Origin: Collybia mongolica
Taxonomy: Eukaryota > Basidiomycota > Agaricomycetes > Agaricales > Clitocybaceae
DNA: 64,000 nucleotides
Direction of reading: 5' to 3'
Assembly: GCA_013420905.1 (NCBI GenBank)
Contig: JAAXNY010000013.1
Span: 806,001 to 870,000 of the forward strand
In this document: positions 56,159 to 64,000 of the stretch, piece by piece
Layout of the letters: every line of letters starts with the position of its first letter
How positions within the stretch are numbered: position 1 is the stretch's first letter
Made by a program: the position numbers and the translations under genes
Notes under the pieces: model-generated
Seen by the model: only the letters and a program-made list of their open reading frames with translations
Databases searched by the model: none
What the model was told of the DNA's origin: nothing

Positions 56159-57528
56159 ATGATCAACCATCGACAAGCCCTCTCAAACTTTTTTTCGTTT
56201 CTTTTCGCAGGAGAGTCCAAGTTTCGAGGCCATTCTCAGCCTCAGGTGGTCTTGCAAGGGGACTACCCACCCCCAGCTGCTGCCAACTTCTTCTGGATTC
56301 CAGTTGAACTCGTAGAGTTGATCTTGGATTATTGCGACCAATATACCCTTCGCTCCAGCAGCCTGGTGTGCAAGTATTGGCGCACATCAACCATACATCG
56401 TCTGTTTTCCAAAGTCGAACTCTCCTCTGCGACGTCGCCCGCGTTCGTCGACTTCCTCCAGTCCGACACTGGGGAACCAATCAGGAGATTTGTTCGGTCT
56501 CTGTCCCTCACCACTGAATGCGGGTGTAACCACAAGTCTTCCATAAGAGCTGCCAAAAGGCTCTCTGCGCTTTTGCAATTATCCTCCCTGAAAGTCACCA
56601 TCTATGGCCGCCATGCCGAATCCGGGCGTGTCAACGGCTTTTGGTCCCGGCCCCCTTCGCATAAGGAGTTACGGGTACTTCAGAAGAGTTTTAATGACGT
56701 GACAACACTGGAATTGACCTTATTCTCTAATACCTTCATCGAGGTAGCGGAGGTCATCAGCTCATTTCCGATGTTAGGGACACTTATCATTAGTGGTACG
56801 TGATTTTCACCATATAGGGGGGAGGGTGACATTGAACGGTGCGGTGAAGGAGGAACCGGGACAAGACAGATCGAATGGGAATTCCCCGGAGATCATACTT
56901 GTCTACCTCGCACGGTGCACACAATCCGGCTTCCCACAGTGGACAACTCCTCTGCATTCCTACACTGGTTACATTCTCATGACCAACCTGTCATTCGGAC
57001 ACTCGCGCTGGGTGGCGTGTCTATGTTCCAGTTGGCGAATGCTTACCTCCGGAAGCTGGGAGAAACATTGCATTGTTTCGAAATATCAGGGTTGATTTTT
57101 CACCAAGGTAAGTACTCTATCTTCTCCTCATGCTTTGTGGAAATATCAATATTCTTATAACAGACTACGACCCTGTATTCACAGCCGACCTAAGCTGTAA
57201 CACGAGCCTTCGTACACTTGCCATACTTAACGGGAGACGACCCAGTGCTGACGTCTTCCGCGTTTTATCACGGGTAACCTCGCTCTTTTTGGAAGAGCTG
57301 GAATTCGACGTATGGGATCCAGCGGACAATCCCGTCGGACGCACCGGCAGGTATTGGCCGCGGTTGGATGCCCTCCTTACGAGCCCTCAGTTCTCGAAGC
57401 TAAGGAGGGTGACAGTCAATGTGAGCCTCCGAAAGACCTACAAAATTGAGGCTCAACTGCCGATCACGAAATCCCGTAAACTTTTGCATTTCCGCTGTCT
57501 GACTCTGAAAAAGCATAGTTGGATATAG
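56159..57528 (+). CDS. F-box/LRR-type protein (419 aa)
   Basis: Three exons, 56159-56795, 56850-57107 and 57164-57528, join in frame. The first intron was placed from GTACGT at 56796 to GTGAAG ending 56849, because the earlier AG at 56817 would give an impossibly short intron. The F-box spans residues about 44-85 (FFWIPVELVELILDYCDQYT, then SSSLVCKYWR). The remainder alternates hydrophobic strands and helices (LQLSSLKVTIYG, DVTTLELTLFSN, VIRTLALGGVSMFQL, LFLEELEFDVWD) consistent with degenerate leucine-rich repeats. It would act as a substrate receptor in an SCF ubiquitin ligase. The C-terminus (LTLKKHSWI) is abrupt, so a further exon is possible. Confidence 0.75.
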
Positions 57529-58596
57529 TTGGGGTGGGCTTCTATGCGAACTCACGAGGGTGTCGCGGAAACAATGGGGTCCCATAATGTGTCACTACAT
57601 CTCCCTGATCATGAGCGTAGCGGGTTTGGATCAAGAGGCCGAAACTGGAGGTAATCTCGCCATTCTGATGGCTACCCTGTGTGTCCATTATAGTCCGATC
57701 TTGGTTCTGGCACTGGACACCTCCGTGGGGGGGGGGGGTTAAGGGGGCGGTGACACCGAGTATGTTTTGATGATGTGCATGTATACCGGAGGTAGGATGG
57801 CCAAATATACTGCTGGGAACGGGGAGTTGCTGGGGCAGAATGCCACACGCATGTAGGCTTAAGGGTATACTTATACTGATGAAGAAAAAAGCGCGGGAAT
57901 GGCTTTGCTTGGGCTCGAACTTGTACATGGCACGCAGGCTGAACAGGGAACCCCATACCAAAAAAAAGTTGGTTTTGCCTTTTCCAGCTGGAATTAGCAT
58001 ACCATGGAGGGTGTAAAGTTCCTCAAATAGTTGTATGGTGGATGTATGATGGAATCTTGGTTTATTGGTCGTTGCTTTTTTTTGACAATCATGTGGCAGT
58101 GTCACGGTTTGGGCCATCCCGAACCGCGTAAGTTGTGCCTCGCGACATCCGAGCCCTCAGAAGTGCTCCAGCCTCAGCTGTACCCTGCAACTGTTAACAA
58201 TCGCACCACTTTTGTCAGTCAAACCTGATCTCAATAACTGCAACTTATTATGAGATGTTAACTTACGAGGATAGATAGTGGTAATGTGCAATACTGATGA
58301 ACCAATCGTGAGTACTACATATAGTGTACTAATACATTCAGCCAGCAAAGCACATGGCCCATGTGCTTTACGTATACCCCACCCTTCTCAAGATTAACAT
58401 GAGTAGGACAATACATCCTACTCCGGTCTGTGGTCGAACGTGATTTTACAAAGAGTGCGAGTGTCATTTAATGATCCTCTGTGAGTATTATTCTGGTTCA
58501 GGCATAGATCAGCGCTTTAACTCGGTCTTATGTAGCCATCAAACCCAATTCTTACTGAAAATTACCTGTCTCCGAATCCTTCAACACTAAACCACC
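57529..58596. other. Intergenic upstream of the NO synthase gene
   Basis: No gene is supported. A run of ten G's (about 57729-57738) and several imperfect homopolymers occur. The frame on the minus strand (57542-58117) crosses these runs and has no domain. Confidence 0.4.
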
Positions 58597-60276
58597 ATGG
58601 CTCACAAATGCCCAGCATTACCATCGGACTACAAACTCATAAAGGAGAGATATCGTACACTGGCCTCGACAGGATGCACTGGAGAGTTCTGCCAGTCAGG
58701 CCGGGTCATTCACTCCGACGAACCTCGGGTAGGAGAGAATAGAGCAATTGAAGTTGTGGAGCGAGAAGCGGAAGATTTTCTGAGAGAACTTCACGGAGAG
58801 AAGTTCTTCACCAGCGAAGACGCGTTTCAACATCGGCTTAAACACGTCCTTTCCGAGATTCGAAGGACATCTGTCGAGGGCATAATTCGCGAGACACAGA
58901 AAACTGGGTTGGTTGGCGGAAACTGGACGCAGACTCCACGAGAACTGGAGTTCGGGCTTCAACGGGCCTGGCGAAATGCCAGGAAATGCATAATGCGCTC
59001 CCATTGTGATGATTTACGGTAAGTAGCTAAATTGATAACGCTTATGAAGGGTTGTAAATAGATATCTCTTCAGATTATGCGATCTAAGGGGCGTCAAGTC
59101 CAGCGCTAAGATGGCTGTTGAGCTCGTAAGATGGATATCTCACGCGTACAATGGGGGCAACATTGTACCAACAGGTGCTCCCTCTAATTGACAACTCATA
59201 AACTCCCAGTATTAATTACCCTTCTTTCTAGTGTTCGTTTTCCCGCCGCGAACGCCAAACAACAGAGGCCCCATGATATGGAACGATCAAATTTTGGCAT
59301 TTGCTGGGGTAAGAGTTATTCCGAGGATATTATTGAGGAAGCCCCACTAACCTCTTTTTTTCAGTATGAAAATGCGGACGGTTCCATTACGGGTGACCCA
59401 AAAAATGTCCATTTGACGAAAGATATAGTCGGACTCGGATGGGTGCCTCCTATCCCCGCTGCGAGGACCCGCTGGGACGTCCTGCCGGTTGTTGTCATGG
59501 CCGAAGGAGATCTACCAGTTATCATTGAGCTCCCTGCGAACCTCCGCAGACTGGTCAAAATCCGCCACCCGAAGTACGAAACTGCGTTTTGGAGGCTGGA
59601 CTTGAAATGGGTCGCGTTTCCGGCCTTGAGCCGCCTTGGGTTCGATATCGGCGGCGTTCAGTATACGGCGACTCCCTTTATTGGATGGTGAGCACGTTTC
59701 TCCGCTTTCTGTGGATATATTTTGACCACAATGACCAGGTTCATGGATGCTGAAATCGGAGCGCGCGATCTAGCAGATTCGTTCCGGTATAACGTCCTGC
59801 CAGATGTTGTCAAGGCTATGCATCTTGACGACGAGGCACTTACGGAGGTTGATAGCTTTGAGGACCTTCCGGAATACCAGCAGCTGGCGATGTTGGTATG
59901 TTACGCCACCCGAACAGTCACGTATAGATTTGACCTCTTGAAATAGAGTCGAGCCCAGATGGAACTCAATTTTGCCGTTTACCACTCTTTCCTCCGAGAC
60001 CGAATCACCATGTCCGACTCGCTCACTGCCTCGGCGAAGTGGACCCGGTACGACGATGAGTTCGAGAAGAAGAACGGCTTCCGGCTCCCCTCTGATCCTT
60101 ACTGGGTGGCACCGCCCCAGGGCTCTATCATTCCGGTATGGCATCGAGGAGGCGCTCCTAACTATCAGCCGAAACCGATGATCGCTCGCCACATCGAGGA
60201 TCCTGCCAAAGCTTGGAAAAGGGAAAAGTCGTCGTGGGCCCCCATGCTCGCGAAACAGCCTCGAGTGCGTGCATAG
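58597..60276 (+). CDS. Nitric oxide synthase oxygenase-domain protein without reductase (469 aa)
   Basis: Six exons: 58597-59018, 59074-59174, 59232-59308, 59365-59687, 59739-59895 and 59947-60276. All join in frame (470 codons). The whole length follows the NOS oxygenase fold: TGLVGGNWTQTPRELEFGL, then RAWRNARKCIMRS with the haem-thiolate Cys131, AYNGGNIVPTVFVFPPRTPN, MIWNDQILAFAGYENADGS, ALSRLGFDIGGVQYTATPFI, GWFMDAEIGARDLADSFRYN and PYWVAPPQGSIIPVWHRGG. The substrate- and pterin-site Trp/Glu region (GWFMDAEIG) is present. CTGEFC near residue 27 may be the zinc-binding pair of the dimer. In animal and ascomycete NOS a calmodulin linker and flavin reductase follow. Here the protein stops (KREKSSWAPMLAKQPRVRA) just where that would start, as in bacterial NOS. 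Electrons would have to come from a separate reductase. Oxidation of arginine to NO and citrulline is inferred, not shown. Confidence 0.88.
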
Positions 60277-60620
60277 CGACTTCCTGTGTCCCCGGAATCC
60301 AGTGGAGGTGATGGTATCAACGCTAGGTTTAAGCTGACACAAGTTATGTTTGAGAGCCTAGAAGCTGGAGGAGTCAGGCGAAGCTGCCATTAGGAGTTTT
60401 CTGAACGACATATACTTTATATTAAGAAACATGTAGTAGCTGCCTGTAGAAAAAGACAGATACAATAAAAATAACAAGGTATCGCCATCGAACGTGGAAC
60501 AACTTTGAAGTGATCTACTTAGTCTCAACGTTCGGGTCATACAAAGGTTGAATTTTGAAATACCATGTGACCTCCGGGCCGGCATTGGCCGGGCCTCCTC
60601 ATCGTATACTCAATCCCCAA
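60277..60620. other. Intergenic after the NO synthase gene; no reductase domain
   Basis: All frames were read for an FMN- or FAD-binding flavodoxin or ferredoxin-reductase start and none was found. The sequence is probably the 3' untranslated region and spacer. Confidence 0.5.
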
Positions 60621-61019
60621 ATGCTTGCCGTCGCCAGTGCCAGGACCGCGCGCGCTGATAACATCTCTCATGGAGTCAACCTCTGCTTGTTTTCATCGGC
60701 TAAGCGGCTGGACTCCTAAATGGAACCACTTCTCGATGTCCGCATTGCCCTCAATCTTCGTCGTGCCTTTGTGGGTCCCTACAAGAACACTATGGCTGAC
60801 CGCGCCCACAGTGACCGTTCGGAAGGGCCTGATGCAATTGTTTTTTTCTGACCTCACGTATATGATGCTTTCACGTTCGTTTGGAACGCCTCGAGGCCGC
60901 CTTTGTTGGCCCAGCCTAGCAACGTCTGCATTGTTTATTCATCCCCCAAGGCCTTTGCTATTTTATTTGTGCCAATTGTTACCATGCTACAGAACAAAGC
61001 GAGTATCTGGTGTTTTTAA
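60621..61019 (+). pseudogene. Relic reading frame with two internal stops, family unknown
   Basis: One frame runs from the ATG at 60621 to a TAA at 61017, interrupted by TAA at 60717 and TGA at 60849. Between them the translation looks like protein (LLDVRIALNLRRAFVGPYKN, SEGPDAIVFF, PHVYDAFTFVWNAS, NVCIVYSSPKAFAILF). The pattern 'GPDAIVFF.P' followed by W and a hydrophobic strand faintly recalls the C-terminal domain found in fungal MYND/Mss51-type proteins, but this is a guess. Both stops are one C-to-T change from CAA or CGA. Confidence 0.4.
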
Positions 61020-61068
61020 GCCCTGGGGGGTTTGACCCTCGGATTAATATCATCACGTCCCTCAGGTC

Positions 61069-61077
61069 GATAAAAGG
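61069..61077 (+). promoter_or_regulatory. TATA-like element before the gene at 61141
   Basis: GATAAAAGG lies 64 bp upstream of the ATG at 61141, a plausible position for a TATA box with a short leader. The C-rich CCACCTGACCACCACCACC stretch follows. It is supported only by position and sequence. Confidence 0.35.
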
Positions 61078-61140
61078 GCCCTCATAGTCGTCAATCGCCC
61101 CCACCTGACCACCACCACCACTGCCGCCACTCGCATCGCA

Positions 61141-62006
61141 ATGGGCAAGCCAGAAAAACTCACACTATCAAACTGTGCGCGCACCGGGGCTTTTGTGGCC
61201 GTGTCGATCGATCCCGTCGCCTCGATGGCAGACCTACAGAGTGCCGAAGTAACTGCTTTTTGCAAGGCAATGCAACCGAAGAAGTACATCGCGTATGTGG
61301 ACATGGTACGCACCCATCCAGCCCAAATCTTCATCTTGCTAGCACTAACCCCACCCCTCTCCCAGCGCCGCCCAGAAACATTCACGCCGAGCTTTGGCTA
61401 CTACACGTACAATTTCTTCTTCGCGTACCAAGGTCTGTCCTACCTTATCGACACCCAAGGCTCCCAGATGGACATTCCGATCTTCCCAAACACCATTCAC
61501 GAATCGCGGCCTCCAGTGAACCCTTCGAAGTCCTTCCCGTGGGACGACTGCTACATCTCCATATTCCCGTCCGTCAAAGCACGGGTGGCGCAGCGGCTGG
61601 TCGGGCACGAGGACGCCACCATGCTCTCAGCAGAGGAGAGGGCGCGCCTGGACATGTTCATGCTCGAGGACAAGACCCGGCGTCCGGAATTGCTGGCGTC
61701 GCCCACGGTGACTAATTTCGAATGGTGTCCGGATCAGTATGGGTTCAGTGGGCGGCGGTGCACACCGGATTGGGAAGGCGAGCCTACGTCTATGAAGCTC
61801 AGGTCGGGACGCGAGATCGCGTCGTCGAGGGACCATACGGTTCCTGTTATAACGTGGTCGTATGATCTGTTGGATGCAGGAGGCGTCACTGATCCTCTGG
61901 AATTTTACGAAGAGCTGGAGATACTGGATAGGTAAGTATCGTTTTGTCCTCTTATTACGGACGGTTCTGACGGAATGCGAATCATAGGTTGAGGGCCCAA
62001 GCATAA
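61141..62006 (+). CDS. Unrecognised protein next to the NO synthase gene (249 aa)
   Basis: Exons 61141-61305, 61366-61931 and 61988-62006 give 250 codons. The first intron (GTACGC to CTCCCAG) is 60 nt long and free of stops in frame, so it could also be retained, adding 20 residues. The last exon encodes only the final few residues (LRAQA). The protein has no signal peptide, membrane segment or motif I recognise. Notable parts are YGYYTYNFF-like aromatic clusters (FGYYTYNFFFAYQGLSYLID), PIFPNTIHESRPPVNPSKSF and an acidic C-terminus (DPLEFYEELEILD). It lies 0.86 kb downstream of the NO synthase gene in the same orientation, but co-function is not implied in a fungus. Confidence 0.65.
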
Positions 62007-62263
62007 AATCCGGACATTCGACGACAGAACAAGTGCTGCACATCGTCGAACATCGTGTTTGATTACACATTAGTGGCTTGCATGAATTAGTCCTGTTGTT
62101 CTAACAGTACATATTACTATTATTCACATACCTCAACCTGTATTGCTATCGTTTGTACTCCATCAACCAAAATTCAACAATTATACTCAAAAGAGCTGGT
62201 CTTATTAAAAATTCCATTAAATATTGTTTACAAAGCTATTAAGTATTACTGATAGTAAAAGTG

Positions 62264-62281
62264 CCCTAGGGTTAGGGTTAG
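62264..62281. repeat. Interstitial telomere-type sequence
   Basis: The sequence CCCTAGGGTTAGGGTTAG contains two and a half copies of the fungal telomere repeat TTAGGG, preceded by CCCTA, as in a minimal head-to-head arrangement. At 18 bp it could be chance, a double-strand-break repair scar, or a promoter element. Confidence 0.5.
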
Positions 62282-62810
62282 CGGAGAACAAAAAGCAAAA
62301 AAAAAGACGGTCCCCGCAGCCAGAGTGGCCGACAGGGAACAGGGAAATATTGAGACGGTGCACGAGCCGAAGCCCGTACAAGCCATAGGTGCCCTCTGTA
62401 TGGACAGGGTCGCCGTGCTATGGATGGTCCCCATGGCCCACAAACCCAGGTACATGAAGGGATTCATGCCATCAAGGTAAGTATGACTTGTTCATCTGTC
62501 CATCCCTGCCTTTTATACAAAACGCTTTCTGCGCACGGACCAGGTCCGTATCCGGTCATGTGTTCAAGTAGTAAGTAGGCTTCCATAGTCCAGAAGATTC
62601 AACCATATTCGTGAATTCATGTTTTCCGAGTACATAAGAACATCGAGGTGCTTATTCTACTACTAAAACTCAAAAACACAAACGAAGCCGGGGGGTTCCA
62701 CATACAACAAAATGACGAATTATACACCGATATATGCCATCTTCTGTCCATCCAGAACGTGCATCAGTAAAAAAAGACAATAACATCGAGACGAGAACCC
62801 AGACAGAAAC

Positions 62811-64000
62811 TCATAAACCCGTTGACGCAATAAAAGGTACAGAATGCCAAACCTCAGGGAAGGGGTACCACGACGGACCCAGCTCGAACAGCTCCAACGC
62901 CACGCCTTTGCGCTCGATCTCAAACTCCAGCCAACTATCCTCGAACCGGTGTGTCCCCGTGCGCTTGCGGTACTCGAAGCCGATCTTCTCGAGGGTCGGT
63001 ATCCGCGAGGCAAGGAACGAGGCGCACTCCTTCCTGGCCGCCCGCCACGGCTCGAACTTGTCCATCTCGTCGTACTCCGGGAACTGGATGCAGATCCGTA
63101 AATCCCGGATAACTGCCAGCTGTGAAAACGCGTCTGCGAACTCACCCTTAAGAAGGAGAGAAATTTTGAGAATTGTCAGTTTTGAAGGGTAGAGCCGTGA
63201 TAGAGCGTACTCACCCAGGCATGGATAGACTTGCCGTCGTGGTACCCACAAAGCTCGATCTCGAGCGCCTCGAGATTCGGGCAGTGGACGGCGATAGCGC
63301 GGCACAGGCCTGGGTTGACCTTATCCTCAATCATAATCCGCAGTCGCGACAGGCGGCTCGGCACGTTCCGACAGCCGACCGCCATATCCTCCAAAACCTT
63401 GTCGATGTCGCCGCGGCTGAGCGCGATGGGCACGCGTGGCTGGTCGATGATAGCGCTGATCGCCAGGCGCTCGAGGGACGTGGTGTAGTGGAACACGCCG
63501 TCAAAGTTGCAGGCGTTGGACATGGCGAGGTGCTTGAGCTGGGCGAGGACGCTCGGGTAGTTGTTTTTGACGGTGGGGAGGTGGTCGAGGAGCACGCGGA
63601 AGCCGGGGTCCAGTTTCGTCTTTGCGAAGAGCAGCCGTAGCTCGGTCAGCTTGGGCATCTGCGCGATGACGTCTAGGAGCTCGGTGGTGCCGCGGGGGGC
63701 GTGCCCGGTGAGCACCAGGGTGTCGAGGTTCGGCCACTCGTGTCCCGCGAGCGAATTCAGGGCGCACAGGTCGGCGGACACCTGGACGTATCGCAGCGAC
63801 GCTGTTTTGCCGACCTGGAAGAGAAAAGCGGTCGCTGCATAGCGTGCGAGAGTATCGTTCTTGTATTTCTTGCGATATTCACGGTGGTAATACGTGACTT
63901 CGGAATATCTTGGATCATAAGGGCCTTCCCCGACCCGTACCGCCTCTGCGACGGGGACGAGGGATATTCGTTCGAGGTGGAAAGTAGCGGGTACTTTGGG
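62811..64000 (-). CDS. F-box/LRR-type protein, 5' end beyond right edge
   Basis: Two exons on the minus strand: from the right edge down to 63215, and 63146-62811. The intron of 68 nt (GTGAGT to CTTAAG) keeps frame. The first exon is open from the edge for about 262 codons and contains LRR-like strands (WPNLDTLVLTGHAP, MPKLTELRLLFAKT, LAQLKHLAMSNA, CPNLEALEIELCG). The second gives FADAFSQLAVIRDLRICIQF and ends VWHSVPFIASTGL. The pattern fits the LRR half of an F-box protein; the F-box itself would lie outside the window, so the class is inferred from the repeats and the neighbouring genes. High GC compared with the surrounding spacer. No damage seen. Confidence 0.7.

Noticed and set aside
56796..56817. 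Very short apparent intron (GT..TATAG) in the F-box gene at 56 kb
   Set aside because: About 20 nt is too short to splice. A 54-nt intron ending at 56849 keeps frame and gives a better protein.
57542..58117. 191-codon minus-strand frame
   Set aside because: It crosses homopolymer runs (G10, T8, A8), has low-complexity content and no conserved motif.
60277..62006. Idea that the gene at 61141 is the missing NOS reductase
   Set aside because: It has no flavodoxin, FAD or NADPH-binding motif and is too short; no such motif occurs between it and NOS.

Overview
The window is nuclear DNA of a filamentous basidiomycete, most likely an Agaricomycete. The evidence is dense genes cut by many short GT-AG introns (about 48-60 nt), F-box/LRR genes of the mushroom type, a HET-domain gene, a NACHT relic, DAO-type FAD oxidoreductases, an intron-rich RPS28 gene and a scrap of TTAGGG telomere-type sequence. 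Genus cannot be told from the sequence alone. All gene models were spliced by eye and checked for frame; none is confirmed by transcripts.

Region 1 (1-4.5 kb): a partial F-box/LRR gene runs off the left edge on the minus strand, followed by decayed sequence holding relics of a coiled-coil gene and of a DEAD-box helicase.

Region 2 (4.5-19.3 kb): a head-to-tail array of six related genes on the plus strand. The three downstream copies (D, E, F) are intact. They share the same seven exons, including a 17-nt exon, and encode three RRM-like domains, a long charged coiled coil and a C-terminal domain with an HPDKW signature that resembles the NFKBIL1/J-like domain. The three upstream copies (A, B, C) form a one-RRM branch riddled with stop codons, nearly all explainable by C-to-T or G-to-A transitions. 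This array is the best candidate here for an undescribed system.

Region 3 (19.3-30.3 kb): a graveyard. A Dna2-type helicase/nuclease pseudogene lacks most of its nuclease part. Four copies of a second multicopy family of unknown function are present; only one is intact, and it ends in a 21-nt coding minisatellite. A minus-strand NACHT (NLR-type) relic lies next to them.

Region 4 (30.6-46.1 kb): accessory metabolism and allorecognition-type genes. Two paralogous DAO oxidoreductases have identical intron positions. Between them lie an intronless HET-domain gene with a lipid-anchor-like N-terminus, a SAM O-methyltransferase with an unusual 370-residue disordered tail, and a broken F-box/LRR gene.

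Region 5 (47-64 kb): RPS28, a housekeeping ribosomal protein whose first exon codes only the start Met; a 1631-residue RING-H2 ubiquitin ligase; an intact F-box/LRR gene plus an F-box relic; a nitric-oxide-synthase oxygenase gene that stops where the reductase half would begin; an unrecognised gene beside it; and a second partial F-box/LRR gene at the right edge. The genes do not form one obvious pathway. The window looks like a fast-evolving accessory block with a few conserved genes embedded on the right.
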